This document shows, piece after piece, positions 46,781 through 56,200 of a stretch of DNA of 64,000 bases. A program made the translations under genes and the position numbers. A model generated the notes under the pieces. The model searched no databases. It saw only the letters and a list, made by a program, of their open reading frames with translations, and had not been told where the DNA came from. This stretch comes from Acinetobacter sp. S54 (GTDB lineage Bacteria; Pseudomonadota; Gammaproteobacteria; Pseudomonadales; Moraxellaceae). Location of the stretch: assembly GCF_016624945.1 (NCBI RefSeq), contig NZ_JACVUI010000001.1:434001-498000 (forward strand), in the 5' to 3' direction. Within the stretch, counting starts at the first letter, position 1; each line of letters begins with the position of its first letter.

Positions 46781-47587
46781 TTAAGCAAATGCGTCAGACA
46801 GATTGAGCCAATGTGGTCCAAGCGGAGGCTGGGGCAGTTCAAATTGGTCAGGATAATAGGCCTGAACAAAATATAAGCCGTGTGCAGGTGCTGTAATACC
46901 TGCGGCCTTACGATCTTGTGCTGCAAACATGGTATCAATATGATCTATGCCATAAAGTCCCTGTCCAATCTCAAGCAGACAACCCATGATATTACGCACC
47001 ATATGGTGTAAAAAACCATCAGCTTGAATATCAAGTACCAAATAACGACCATGTTCAATTAATTGGCAATGACTGACATGACGTACGGGCTGATTCGATT
47101 GGCATGCGGCCGCCCTAAAACTTTCAAAATTGTGCGTACCCTCAAATTTGGCTGCTGCCAACTTCATTTTTTCGATGTCCAGCGGCTGATAAATATGCGT
47201 TACCTGTTTATAAAGTAATGCTGGACGATATGCGGTGTTATAGACCACGTAACGATAGCGACGCGCAATCGCTTTAAAACGCGCATGAAAATCAGTATCC
47301 ATTTCCTTGATCCACTGGATCGAAATGTCTTTGGGAAGCTGGCTATTTGCACCCATCATCCAGCCACGTTCGGGACGTATAGCACGAGTATCAAAATGTG
47401 CAACCATATTGGTGGCATGTACACCAGCATCAGTACGTCCGGCACCGTGCAAAATAATAGGCTCATCGGCAATAGTACTCAGTACACGTTCTAGTGCCTC
47501 TTGTACACTTGGAACGCCCGCTTGCTGCGTTTGCCAGCCCCGATAACGAATACCGCAAAATTCAATACCGATTGCAAAACGCTGCAT
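46781..47587 (-). CDS. truA: tRNA pseudouridine(38-40) synthase
   Basis: 268 residues. The catalytic aspartate is Asp53 in GAGRTDAGVHA; RRYRYVVYN and FLHHMVRNIMG are other TruA marks. It modifies positions 38-40 of many tRNAs. It follows the asparaginase-like gene by 16 bp and is at the end of the asd-fimV-...-truA block of Pseudomonadales. Confidence 0.96.
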   Translation of the reverse strand: MQRFAIGIEFCGIRYRGWQTQQAGVPSVQEALERVLSTIADEPIILHGAGRTDAGVHATNMVAHFDTRAIRPERGWMMGANSQLPKDISIQWIKEMDTDFHARFKAIARRYRYVVYNTAYRPALLYKQVTHIYQPLDIEKMKLAAAKFEGTHNFESFRAAACQSNQPVRHVSHCQLIEHGRYLVLDIQADGFLHHMVRNIMGCLLEIGQGLYGIDHIDTMFAAQDRKAAGITAPAHGLYFVQAYYPDQFELPQPPLGPHWLNLSDAFA

Positions 47588-47603
47588 ATTTAGACCTCAA
47601 GGA

Positions 47604-48569
47604 TTAAGACAGTGCCCAGTGTTGCTCACGCAATTCTGGTGAGTCGAATTGTAAATAAAGTTGTAATGCTTTGGCATATAAATCAGCATGACTATGCGTA
47701 TTATTGATCAATATTTTAGCTGTGTGTATCCATTCGCTGACTGCATAACGTTGATCGATCTGACCAAAACAGACCTGTGTTGTTAAAATAGTTAAGCAAC
47801 CTACCTGTCTAAGCTGTTGTAAGAGCGCAATTATATCTTCATCAACTGCCAGGTTACCGGTTCCAAAACCTTGGAGAATTAAAAAATGAGGGGGGAGCGG
47901 TAGTAAATTTTGTAATTGTTGCTTGAAGGCATCTAAACCGATTGGCTGTGCCATCACATTTAAAATAGATAAATCCTCACTACGTAATAAATCTTCATCA
48001 TTTATCAAATAAGATGGCACTACAGTCCTACAATCGTGATTTGCCAAGATTCCTGTAAATGCATCCAGCTCAGTTGTATGTGTTTTTAAAACAGTTTGTG
48101 CATGAAAGATCTGGTGATGAAAAGCAAGATAACTACCAGCAGGTAATTTTACGACTTGATCAAGCGCATAATACAAGTTGTCCAGTGCATCAGTAAATTC
48201 ACGTGTATCTGTACCTGTTTTATTGAGAAGGGGATACTGGCTTCCTGTAACGACCAAATGACCAGATTGACCTAAAAAACGTGCCAAGGTTGCGGCAGCA
48301 TAACTGAGCGTGTCAGTTCCGTGAATCACGACGAAATGAATATAGCCTTGTAACTGTAAAGCTTGTATTTGTTGGATTAAAACCAGCCAATCTGCAGCAC
48401 TACAGGCACTACTGTCTTTAATAACAGGCGCAGAGAAACAATCTACATTGAATTCTAAAGGGATAGTCCGTTGTAATTGAGTTTTGAATTGGGCATAAGG
48501 CATGGGTGCGAGAGGTTCACCTACACAACCAAATGTGCCGCCCATATATATTAATGCTATTTTGTTCAT
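47604..48569 (-). CDS. Asparaginase-family protein
   Basis: 321 residues of the asparaginase/glutaminase fold. The first catalytic threonine lies in YMGGTFGC (about residue 12) and the second triad in HGTDTLSYAA (about 84-93). The rest includes the family's GFGTGNLAVDE region. It has no signal peptide, so it would be a cytosolic, type I-like enzyme. It lies between fimV and truA in what is probably an operon with truA (16 bp gap); position in this block is unusual. Whether it hydrolyses asparagine or another amide is not known. Confidence 0.82.
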   Translation of the reverse strand: MNKIALIYMGGTFGCVGEPLAPMPYAQFKTQLQRTIPLEFNVDCFSAPVIKDSSACSAADWLVLIQQIQALQLQGYIHFVVIHGTDTLSYAAATLARFLGQSGHLVVTGSQYPLLNKTGTDTREFTDALDNLYYALDQVVKLPAGSYLAFHHQIFHAQTVLKTHTTELDAFTGILANHDCRTVVPSYLINDEDLLRSEDLSILNVMAQPIGLDAFKQQLQNLLPLPPHFLILQGFGTGNLAVDEDIIALLQQLRQVGCLTILTTQVCFGQIDQRYAVSEWIHTAKILINNTHSHADLYAKALQLYLQFDSPELREQHWALS

Positions 48570-48577
48570 AATAAAAA

Positions 48578-48598
48578 AGCAGTCTAAACAGACTGCTT
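48578..48598 (-). terminator. Terminator between fimV and asparaginase genes
   Basis: Stem AAGCAGTCT/AGACTGCTT followed on the minus strand by T, ending the fimV transcript just before the asparaginase-like gene. Confidence 0.8.
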
Positions 48599-48616
48599 AT
48601 GGTAGAACGATCTTTT

Positions 48617-49942
48617 TTAAGATGCTATTCGATTTAGTAAGTTTTTTGAAAGCTCACGTTGTTCGGCGTTAAAGACTGCTTCATTTTTAGCCAATAATAT
48701 TCGTGCTGAATCATAAGCACCTAATTCAATATATTGGTTCGCCAGATTTAGATCTAATTGAGCTTCGTTGATCTGTGCAAGTTCAGGAAAGGACTGAACC
48801 AGTGGATCATTTAAATCAAATGAAGACGATGTTGTAGAGAGTTGTGAGTTTGCTTCTGTGAGTGGTTCACTTGCTTGATCAAAAGATAAAGTAGGTGTTA
48901 CGGTTGTTTCTAACTGTGCTGGAGTGGATTCTAGCCCTAACTGGTCAAATTTAAATTCAGGTAAACCGTCTGCTGTATCTTTTGTTTGGCTTTCAGTAAG
49001 TTCATTTGCAGGTTCTAATGACGGTTGTGTAACAAAATCCAGATTGGAGAAATCTAGGCTTACTTCAGTCGATTCAGTTTCAGCTGGAGATGTCTGAGGA
49101 GGAGTAATCTCAATATTTTGTATAGTTTCAATATGACTATTTGAAACTTCTCTAGGCTCCAGAGTTAAAGAAAACTCCGTATGAGGGCTTTGACTTTCAG
49201 AAAGTGGTTCTGGAGAAGCTGGTGTTTGTTCTACTACTTTTGCTGTTTGATCAAAAGCAAAATTAAATTCTAATGCTTCAATTTCAGCAGGATGGTCTTT
49301 TTTGATTTCAGTAGAATCAGCGACTAAAGTAGTTGTTTCACTATTTTGTTCTGAAGGCTGAACCAATGCATCAAAATCCGCATCACTGACCACTTTGCGA
49401 GCAGTAAGTGTTTCCTGAGCTGATTGAGATGCATTAAAGTCAAAACTATTTGAAGAAAACTCAATCGAATCTGGTTGTTTTTGTTGTTCATACTCGCGTT
49501 TTTTTGCTTCTGCCTGCATGACAATATCTTGTAAATCAAGTGCGCGCAGATGGGTGATCAGTTGATCAATCGCAAACTCATCTTTTTGTAGAATATGAAT
49601 ATCGAGAAGATGTAAGTAGAGACCGTGTTGTGAATTATCCCGATTTAAAGCCTGATTAATTTGTGCTTCTGCGGTGGAATAATTACCAGTTTGTATTAAA
49701 GAGACAATTTTTTTATGCAAATCCTCAGCGACAGGAGTAGTCTTTGTCTGCTCAGCAATAATGGTTGGCGTAACTTCACGAGACTCGCTACGAGGGCGAC
49801 TTGCCGTTTTTCCAGCAGTTTTTTTGCCCTTTTTCTTTGCACTGACTTTATTTGCCGGTTTTTGCTCTTCTTTACTGGCTTCCCGTTTTTTTAAAACAAC
49901 CGCAATCACTAATAAAATAATAAACGGAATCACATACAACAT
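48617..49942 (-). CDS. fimV: FimV C-terminal half (membrane and cytoplasmic part)
   Basis: 441 residues. An N-terminal membrane helix (MLYVIPFIILLVIAVVL) is followed by a Lys-rich segment, an acidic low-complexity region and a short C-terminal domain (about 380-440: NEAQLDLNLANQYIELGAYDSARILLAKNE) that matches the conserved FimV C-terminal domain with its TPR-like helices. In Pseudomonas this is the cytoplasmic half of a single FimV/HubP-type protein that organises the cell pole, type IV pili and cAMP signalling. Here it is a separate gene with its own ribosome binding site (AAGGGG), 62 bp after the N-terminal half. Confidence 0.8.
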   Translation of the reverse strand: MLYVIPFIILLVIAVVLKKREASKEEQKPANKVSAKKKGKKTAGKTASRPRSESREVTPTIIAEQTKTTPVAEDLHKKIVSLIQTGNYSTAEAQINQALNRDNSQHGLYLHLLDIHILQKDEFAIDQLITHLRALDLQDIVMQAEAKKREYEQQKQPDSIEFSSNSFDFNASQSAQETLTARKVVSDADFDALVQPSEQNSETTTLVADSTEIKKDHPAEIEALEFNFAFDQTAKVVEQTPASPEPLSESQSPHTEFSLTLEPREVSNSHIETIQNIEITPPQTSPAETESTEVSLDFSNLDFVTQPSLEPANELTESQTKDTADGLPEFKFDQLGLESTPAQLETTVTPTLSFDQASEPLTEANSQLSTTSSSFDLNDPLVQSFPELAQINEAQLDLNLANQYIELGAYDSARILLAKNEAVFNAEQRELSKNLLNRIAS

Positions 49943-50004
49943 GCTTCTACCCCTTCAAGCATAAGTCTTTTTTGACTCAATCAAATATCTATATGCGAAT
50001 AACT

Positions 50005-51462
50005 TTAATGTAGTGGCTTTTTAGCATTTTCTCGCTCTTTTAACTGTTGCTGTAATTGTGCCAGACGAGCATTTAAAAGCTGGATTCTTTGATCCTTTTG
50101 ATTGAGAGCCAGTTCCATTTCAGTGACGCTTTGCTGTAATTTAACGGTTTTTTCTCGTGCTGTCATAACTTTTAATGACAACTCAGCAGTGCTTTGATCC
50201 TGTTTTGTGCTGTGTTTCGCGCTTCCTTGAGTAGAATCTTGTTCATTGTCTGCAACTAAGCTCATTTCTGCCTGATTGAGTCGATACTTTGCACGTCCTG
50301 ATGCTTGTGTTGAGCTGGATGGAGCTTTGATTTCAGCTGTTTTTTGTGAATTTTGATGCACGGCTGCAGAAAGGTTGAGGGCAACACCTTGTCTTAAACG
50401 ATTGACGTCACCCTGAATAAACGCATGGCTGTTTTGTGCTTTAATTTGCTGCATAACTTGTGAAATAGGTTGATTTGTTTGCGTCGCAATTCGATTCGCG
50501 ATACTCCATAACGACTCATTACGTTGCACGATATGCTGTTTTTCAGCAGAAGCTTTTACGTCTTCAGTCGTTTTGTCATTTATTTTGGAAGCATTATTCT
50601 TTGCTAGCGCTTTTTCTGGACGAGACTCTGGTACTTTCTTGGGTAAAGGAGCGTTTGTTTTTTCTTTGGCTATTTCAGTATCCTGTTTTACAGGCTGAGT
50701 AGAGAGAGGCGGAGCTTGTACACTACTTTGTGGAGCGACATTAGATACGCTTGCGCCATTGGGTTGCAAAGTTTCTTTTATTTTTAAATGTGCGGGTGGA
50801 GAAAGCTCAGTGGCTTGTGCTTTTACTTGTTTTTCTGGTGCACTAACTATCGCTGTTTGTAATGTTGGTGGTGGAGTTGTATTAATGGCTAGTGCTTGAG
50901 AACGATCTGCGACTAACCCAGTATTCGAAGTGGAAGTCGTTTTAGGTGTTTCAACGGCTGGAGTCGTATTTACACCAGAATAACGCGTACTCTCAGGTAA
51001 ATTGAGAGCAATATCTTTTTCACTCACAATGAATTTGGGAGTGAGTGGTTTTTCATTTGCCGTTTGTAGTGCAGGGACCGCTTTGCGATTAATTGATTGT
51101 TTAATATGCTGTAATCGCGCGCCATTGCCTTCCTGAATTTTAAGTACAATATCGAGTTCAGGTTGGGTAAAGGGTCGAGAAGAAGTAATGACAATAACAC
51201 CTGTACCTTGCCCATTGCGCCGTGCAAAAAAATTCAATTGAGCGGGTGGCTGATGAGCAATTCCTAAACCCATCAAATCCTCAGGTGTTGCCAGACTGAC
51301 CTGTAAATTTGAGGACACATCGGCCTGACTGAAATTCATTTCAGCATACAGCAAATCTCCAGGAGCGGACATGATTTGTAGGGGCTCAAGCGTTATCGCA
51401 TGTAAAGTCTGCGTCGCAAGAATGGTCAGAATCGCAATTTTTAATTTGTTATAGACAGTCAT
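50005..51462 (-). CDS. fimV: FimV N-terminal half (periplasmic, LysM)
   Basis: 485 residues. A signal peptide ends near residue 22 (TLHA). The first 130 residues are the conserved FimV N-terminal domain (ITLEPLQIMSAPGDLLYAEMNF, TSSRPFTQPELDIVLKIQEGNG); a Pro/Thr-rich linker follows; a LysM peptidoglycan-binding domain is at about 315-370 (VQRNESLWSIANRIATQ), and a coiled coil near the end (KLQQSVTEMELALNQKDQRI). It lacks the membrane helix and cytoplasmic domain of Pseudomonas FimV, which are encoded by the next gene. Lying directly after asd, as fimV does in Pseudomonas, it is the N-terminal part of that protein. Confidence 0.83.
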   Translation of the reverse strand: MTVYNKLKIAILTILATQTLHAITLEPLQIMSAPGDLLYAEMNFSQADVSSNLQVSLATPEDLMGLGIAHQPPAQLNFFARRNGQGTGVIVITSSRPFTQPELDIVLKIQEGNGARLQHIKQSINRKAVPALQTANEKPLTPKFIVSEKDIALNLPESTRYSGVNTTPAVETPKTTSTSNTGLVADRSQALAINTTPPPTLQTAIVSAPEKQVKAQATELSPPAHLKIKETLQPNGASVSNVAPQSSVQAPPLSTQPVKQDTEIAKEKTNAPLPKKVPESRPEKALAKNNASKINDKTTEDVKASAEKQHIVQRNESLWSIANRIATQTNQPISQVMQQIKAQNSHAFIQGDVNRLRQGVALNLSAAVHQNSQKTAEIKAPSSSTQASGRAKYRLNQAEMSLVADNEQDSTQGSAKHSTKQDQSTAELSLKVMTAREKTVKLQQSVTEMELALNQKDQRIQLLNARLAQLQQQLKERENAKKPLH

Positions 51463-51550
51463 CTCGTTCCATGAAGCAAGAGTAAAGCGGTCAGGTAATA
51501 CAATACCCAGATGTTATCCGAATGTAAAACTTTTACAGAAGAAGTACATA

Positions 51551-51578
51551 AAAAAGCCGATCATGCGATCGGCTTTTT
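51551..51578 (-). terminator. Terminator of asd
   Basis: Stem AAAAGCCGATC/GATCGGCTTTT around ATGC, followed on the minus strand by T; separates asd from fimV. Confidence 0.85.
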
Positions 51579-51594
51579 CACTTAAATAGTGATC

Positions 51595-52713
51595 TTAAGC
51601 ATTTTTATATTCAATCAAAATACGTAGCATGCGACGTAGCGGTTCTGCTGCGCCCCAAAGAAGCTGATCACCGACAGTGAATGCGCCTAAATATTCTTTA
51701 CCCATATTAAGCTTGCGCAGACGACCTACAGGAACAGAAAGAGTACCCGTAACTGCCACAGGGGTTAAATCAGTCATGGAGGCTTCGCGTGTGTTTGGTA
51801 CAACTTTTGCCCATTCGTTGGACTGACGAATCATATCTTCGATTTCATCCAGTGGAGCGTCTTTTCTGAGCTTGATAGTGAGTGCTTGTGAGTGACAACG
51901 CATTGCACCAATACGCACACAGTGACCATCAATAGGAACAATTTGCGAATTACCTAAAATTTTGTTGGTTTCCGCCTGACCTTTCCATTCTTCTTTGGAC
52001 TGACCATTTTCAAGCTGTTTGTCGATATACGGAATTAAAGAACCTGCAAGCGGTACACCGAAGTTTGCTTTAGGAAAGCCTTCACCGCGCTGTAAATCTG
52101 CAACACGACTATCAATATCTAGAATGGCTGACTTAGGATCATCTAACAATTCTTTAGTATTGTTATATAAATAACCCATACCTGTGAGTAGTTCACGCAT
52201 ATTTTGTGCGCCTGCACCTGATGCAGCTTGATAGGTCATGGCGCTCATCCATTCCACCAAATTGTTTTGGAAGAGTGAACCTAAGCCCATTAGCATCAGG
52301 GAAACTGTACAGTTACCGCCTACAAAAGTTTTAGTGCCTTTAACTAAACCTTCTTTGATGACTTGAGCATTGACTGGATCAAGTACAATGATGGCATCAT
52401 CTGCCATACGCAATGTCGATGCAGCGTCAATCCAGTAGCCATTCCAGCCTTCAGCTTTGAGCTTTGGAAATACCTCTGACGTATAATCACCACCTTGACA
52501 GGTAATAATGACATCCATTTGCTTCAGACTCTTAATGTCTGTCGCATCCATAAGTGCTGGGGCAGTTTTACCACCAAATGAAGGGGCTTCACCACCTGCA
52601 TTACTGGTAGAGAAGTAAAATGGCTCAAAATGAGCAAAATCATTTTCTTCAACCATACGTTGCATAAGGACGGAACCAACCATCCCGCGCCAACCGACCA
52701 GACCTACTTTCAT
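51595..52713 (-). CDS. asd: Aspartate-semialdehyde dehydrogenase
   Basis: 372 residues, the length of the proteobacterial enzyme. It begins [20 protein letters not shown] and has the catalytic cysteine in [10 protein letters not shown] (about residue 135), with the active-site His in [14 protein letters not shown] (about 275). It makes aspartate semialdehyde for lysine, threonine, methionine and diaminopimelate. It ends in a terminator before fimV and lies in the leu-asd-fimV order conserved in Pseudomonadales. Confidence 0.97.
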   Translation of the reverse strand: MKVGLVGWRGMVGSVLMQRMVEENDFAHFEPFYFSTSNAGGEAPSFGGKTAPALMDATDIKSLKQMDVIITCQGGDYTSEVFPKLKAEGWNGYWIDAASTLRMADDAIIVLDPVNAQVIKEGLVKGTKTFVGGNCTVSLMLMGLGSLFQNNLVEWMSAMTYQAASGAGAQNMRELLTGMGYLYNNTKELLDDPKSAILDIDSRVADLQRGEGFPKANFGVPLAGSLIPYIDKQLENGQSKEEWKGQAETNKILGNSQIVPIDGHCVRIGAMRCHSQALTIKLRKDAPLDEIEDMIRQSNEWAKVVPNTREASMTDLTPVAVTGTLSVPVGRLRKLNMGKEYLGAFTVGDQLLWGAAEPLRRMLRILIEYKNA

Positions 52714-52890
52714 GTCACTTTGCCTCGGTGCGTTAAAAAATGTAAAAGGGGGCTTGAGTGTATCAAAAGCGACCGCAACTGCAAGTATTATCCAATTAAA
52801 ACATTCTGTTTATTGTGAGTAAATTTATGAATGTGCTACATAAGAACAATAAAATTGAAAAATTGGTAAAACCCATGCTGGAGTCAGTCC

Positions 52891-54006
52891 TTGATACTAT
52901 TTATTGAAGTGTGCGCCGTACTCGTCATTTGGCTGACTTTCTGGTCGCTCATTCCACGTGATGAATGGTGGATTCGGGGTGCTGATTTTCCTCGCTTGCA
53001 AATATTAGCTGTGGGAGTGATCGCACTGCTGTTTTTATTATTTTGGGATGCTCCGTGGAATCTTATACGAGAGCTGATTGTATTAGGTTTGATTGCAGCG
53101 CTTGCTTATCAGTTAAAAATGGTATTGCCTTATACCTTTATCTGGAAAAAGCAAGTTAAGCAGATTAAGCCTGAACAATTCAATCCAGATCAGCAAATCT
53201 CTTTATTAGTTTCCAATGTTTTGACTCCAAATGATCAATATCATTTATTGATTGAGCAGATTCAACAGCTAAAACCCGATCTGGTATTGACTCTGGAAAC
53301 TGATCAAACATGGCAAAATGAGTTAACGATTATAGAGGCAGATTATCCTTATCGGGTTCCGGTTCCATTAGATAATTTGTATGGCATGCATTTATATAGT
53401 CGATTGAAACTGCAAGATACTGAAGTTAAATTTATCTTAAGTGATGAGATTCCATCGATTCATACCACGGTGATTTTACCAAGCGGTTTAGCCGTTCAGC
53501 TTTATTGCTTGCATCCAAAACCACCAAGTCCAACTGAAGCAAAAGATTCGACCTTGCGTGATGCTGAACTCTTGTTGGTGGGCGATCAAATCAAGGATTT
53601 GGATCAGAGCTGTATTGTAATGGGGGATCTCAATGATGTTGCCTGGTCACGCACCACACGCTTATTTCAAAGAATTAGCGGTTTGCTTGATCCTCGAGTA
53701 GGGCGTCATTTTATCAATACTTTTCATGCTGATTATCCTTTATTACGTTGGTCACTGGATCATATCTTTCATAGTACCGATTTTGCCTTAGTCAAAATGA
53801 AGCGTTTACCGAATGTGGGGTCTGATCATTTTCCCGTTTATGTGGTATTACAAACGGGGCGGATTTTTGAACAGATACAAGAGGAGTTGACAGAGACTCA
53901 AGACGACCATGAAGAAGCTCAGGAGGCGATTAAGGAAGGGATTAGTAAGGCGGAGAAAGAGGAAAAAATCGTGACGGATGACATTGCGCAGGCTTATAAA
54001 ACCTAA
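52891..54006 (+). CDS. Membrane-anchored endonuclease/exonuclease/phosphatase-fold protein
   Basis: 371 residues. Three hydrophobic helices at about 1-90 precede an EEP (DNase I-like) domain with VMGDLNDVAWS (about 250), TLETDQTW (about 145) and SDHFPVYV (about 310), the expected metal and catalytic positions. The C-terminal 40 residues are a charged Glu/Lys-rich tail. The start is TTG at 52891 with GGAG eight bases upstream; there is no in-frame ATG nearby. The catalytic domain may face the periplasm or cytosol; substrate unknown. Candidate small RNA B begins about 80 bp after its stop. Confidence 0.8.
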   Translation: MILFIEVCAVLVIWLTFWSLIPRDEWWIRGADFPRLQILAVGVIALLFLLFWDAPWNLIRELIVLGLIAALAYQLKMVLPYTFIWKKQVKQIKPEQFNPDQQISLLVSNVLTPNDQYHLLIEQIQQLKPDLVLTLETDQTWQNELTIIEADYPYRVPVPLDNLYGMHLYSRLKLQDTEVKFILSDEIPSIHTTVILPSGLAVQLYCLHPKPPSPTEAKDSTLRDAELLLVGDQIKDLDQSCIVMGDLNDVAWSRTTRLFQRISGLLDPRVGRHFINTFHADYPLLRWSLDHIFHSTDFALVKMKRLPNVGSDHFPVYVVLQTGRIFEQIQEELTETQDDHEEAQEAIKEGISKAEKEEKIVTDDIAQAYKT

Positions 54007-54013
54007 ATACTGT

Positions 54014-54031
54014 TGTAAGCAATTGCTTACA
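54014..54031 (+). promoter_or_regulatory. GacA upstream activating sequence (perfect), second copy
   Basis: TGTAAG at 54014-54019, six bases, CTTACA at 54026-54031. This is the exact GacA box again, only eight bases after the stop codon of the preceding gene. A TATTCT hexamer at 54076-54081 is again 62 nt after the first base, the same offset as in copy A. Confidence 0.85.
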
Positions 54032-54075
54032 TTAAATGCGGTCTTGAGCGAATAGCCAGTCAAGTTCCCAGAAGG

Positions 54076-54081
54076 TATTCT
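54076..54081 (+). promoter_or_regulatory. -10 element of candidate Rsm RNA B
   Basis: TATTCT, 62 nt after the start of the GacA box. It differs at two positions from TATAAT. Transcription would begin near 54088. Confidence 0.5.
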
Positions 54082-54087
54082 ATCTTC

Positions 54088-54261
54088 ATCGGCACAGGAA
54101 TTGGGAATGGAATATCCCCACTATGGAAGACTAAGCCGAAGGATGAACATCAAGGATTTGATGACGCTAGGGAAGCAACTTTTAAAATAACAAAAATTAC
54201 TGAAAGCACAACCTCATTTGCCCGAGTTTTGCAGGATGCAGAACTCGGGTTATGATTTTTT
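54088..54261 (+). ncRNA. Candidate CsrA/RsmA-sequestering small RNA (copy B)
   Basis: About 170 nt with no supported ORF. GGA motifs in or near loops: GGGA/TCCC hairpin at 54103-54118 with ATGGA in the loop; CATCAA-GGAT-TTGATG at 54148-54163; GCT-AGGGA-AGC at 54166-54176; and the terminator with loop AGGAT at 54233-54237. Others lie at 54096 (AGGA), 54124 (TGGA) and 54140 (AGGAT). Its GacA box, -10 offset and terminator design match copy A, but the sequences are otherwise different. It is the better candidate for multiple CsrA sites (eight GGA). Ends are inferred from the -10 and terminator. Confidence 0.8.
54221..54261 (+). terminator. Terminator of RNA B, loop AGGAT
   Basis: Twelve-pair stem (54221-54232 with 54238-54249, one G-U) with loop AGGAT, followed by a T-rich tract at 54250-54261 that is interrupted once. 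Confidence 0.85.
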
Positions 54262-54850
54262 AAGATCGACAATGAACAATTTTCTCCCTTTATATATCAT
54301 TCAAAAATTTAAGATTTATAGGGTCAATTTGACTATTTAGCACGAAATGCTTTGCATAATTTTGGCCTTATATACTGAAATTGAGTGCGAAATTCAGAAT
54401 TTTAACCTAATAAAATGGTATGAATTTTAGGGCTTAATGTCTGTTATTTATTCATTTATTCGTTTTTTTATTACAGTAATGGTTTCTAAATAAGCAAGTT
54501 TTGATTAATAAAACTACAGAGTTGCTCTTTTTTTCATATTACCAATTCAGCCTTGTTTTATTTTTGAACAGTTAAAAATTTTTAAATATATAAAAAATAT
54601 AAATATATTTTTAATAGGAGGCGCTTTGTTTGACTTTCTACTGGTTTAGTATTGTTAAATAATAAAATCTCTCTAGAATGTGCCGATCATTTATCGCTCG
54701 TTGTCCGTAGAACCTGAAAATTGAGCTGATGGGTTAAGGGTTAGAGCTCATCTCGGATCAAAAAGGAATTTTACGAACTCATTGTTTGTTATAGAGCGCA
54801 TCTACTCTCCTGTTCTTATATCGTGCTTTTTGAGCACAAAGGATTGTCTT
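54262..54850 (+). promoter_or_regulatory. Long upstream region of gltP
   Basis: 589 bp of very A+T-rich DNA without a supported gene. A possible promoter is TTGACT at 54630-54635 with TGTTAA or TTAAAT about 17-19 bp later, which would give a leader of about 180 nt. The end of the leader has a GAGCT/AGCTC stem near 54724-54750. I see no known riboswitch. Confidence 0.35.
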
Positions 54851-56152
54851 ATGAAGAACTTTAAAATTAGCCTTGCATGGCAAATTTTAATTGCTTTGAT
54901 CCTTGGTGTGGTTGTCGGGGCTATTTTACACAACCAACCAGAAATAAAAGACGCTGCGGTTAATAATATTTTAAAACCTTTGGGTCAGATTTTTATTAGC
55001 TTGATTAAAATGATTGTAATTCCAATCGTTTTTTCTACGCTTATTTTGGGTATTGCTGGTGTTGGTACAACCAAAAGTCTGGGAAGACTTGGTTTTAAAA
55101 CAATTCTATATTTTGAAATCATTACCACAATTGCGATTATTGTCGGTTTAGTTGCAGCAAATATCTTCCAACCAGGTGCTGGCGTAGATATGTCCGCTTT
55201 GGTGAAAACAGATATTTCGCAATATCAGCATACCACTCAAGAAGTTGAATCGCATTCACATGGCATTATCCAAACCATTTTATCGTTGATTCCAACGAAT
55301 ATTATTAGTTCAATGGCACATGGTGAAATGTTGCCTGTGATTTTCTTTGCGGTATTGTTCGGTATTGGTTTGTCATCACTACCAACGACGACCAAAGAGC
55401 CACTGTTGCATGTATTTCATGCGGTGTCTGAAACGATGTTCCGTGTCACGCATATTATTATGAAATATGCACCAATCGGGGTATTTGGTTTAATCGCAGT
55501 GACCGTCGCGAATTTTGGTTTTACCTCGTTGATCCCACTCGGTAAGTTGGTTGTTCTGGTGTATGCCACTATCTTTTTCTTTGCTTTTGTTGTGTTAGGG
55601 ATTACTGCAAAATTATGCGGTATTAATATCTTAACGTTGATGAAAATTCTCAAAGATGAATTGATTCTGGCTTATTCAACTGCCAGTTCAGAAACGGTTC
55701 TACCGCGTATTATGCAAAAAATGGAAGCCTATGGTGCGCCCAAAGCCATTACTAGCTTTGTGATTCCAACAGGTTATTCATTTAATCTGGACGGTTCAAC
55801 CCTTTACCAAAGTATTGCTGCGATCTTTATCGCACAGCTGTATGGGATTGATCTTTCATTATATCAACAGGTAATTTTAGTCATTACCTTGATGATTACC
55901 TCTAAGGGAATTGCAGGTGTGCCAGGCGTTTCTTTTGTCGTGTTATTGGCGACTTTGGGCAGCGTAGGCATTCCACTTGAAGGTTTGGCCTTTATTGCGG
56001 GTGTTGACCGGATTCTGGATATGGCACGTACGGCGCTCAATGTGGTAGGTAATGCATTGGCTGTATTGGTGATTAGTAAATGGGAAAAAGTCTACGATGT
56101 AGATAAAGCCAAAGCCTATGAAGCCAGTTTAAATCAGCCCGAAGCCGGTTAG
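54851..56152 (+). CDS. gltP: Dicarboxylate/amino acid:cation symporter (GltP-like)
   Basis: 433 residues of the DAACS family with about eight membrane helices plus two re-entrant hairpins. The signature serine-rich loop AYSTASSETVLPRIM (about 275-290) and the second hairpin GVPGVSFVVLLATLG (about 355) are intact, as is NxDG in SFNLDGSTLYQ. It takes up glutamate, aspartate or C4-dicarboxylates with protons or sodium. The start at 54851 (MKNFKISLAWQ) has AGGA nearby; a longer frame from 54782 lacks homology. It ends in a bidirectional terminator shared with the glycosyltransferase gene. Confidence 0.9.
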   Translation: MKNFKISLAWQILIALILGVVVGAILHNQPEIKDAAVNNILKPLGQIFISLIKMIVIPIVFSTLILGIAGVGTTKSLGRLGFKTILYFEIITTIAIIVGLVAANIFQPGAGVDMSALVKTDISQYQHTTQEVESHSHGIIQTILSLIPTNIISSMAHGEMLPVIFFAVLFGIGLSSLPTTTKEPLLHVFHAVSETMFRVTHIIMKYAPIGVFGLIAVTVANFGFTSLIPLGKLVVLVYATIFFFAFVVLGITAKLCGINILTLMKILKDELILAYSTASSETVLPRIMQKMEAYGAPKAITSFVIPTGYSFNLDGSTLYQSIAAIFIAQLYGIDLSLYQQVILVITLMITSKGIAGVPGVSFVVLLATLGSVGIPLEGLAFIAGVDRILDMARTALNVVGNALAVLVISKWEKVYDVDKAKAYEASLNQPEAG

Positions 56153-56171
56153 GCATCTGTGCACGGATATA

Positions 56172-56200
56172 AAAAAAGGAAGCATAAGTGCTTCCTTTTT
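56172..56200. terminator. Bidirectional terminator
   Basis: Stem AAAGGAAGCA/TGCTTCCTTT (with A/T extension) between the convergent gltP and glycosyltransferase genes. Confidence 0.85.

Noticed and set aside
49943..50004. A frameshift that splits one fimV gene into two
   Set aside because: The 62-bp gap has stop codons and the second gene starts with ATG after a good ribosome binding site, with a membrane helix at the very start; it reads as two real genes.
54740..54850. Riboswitch in the gltP leader
   Set aside because: Only one short GAGCT/AGCTC stem is visible; no known aptamer core was recognised.
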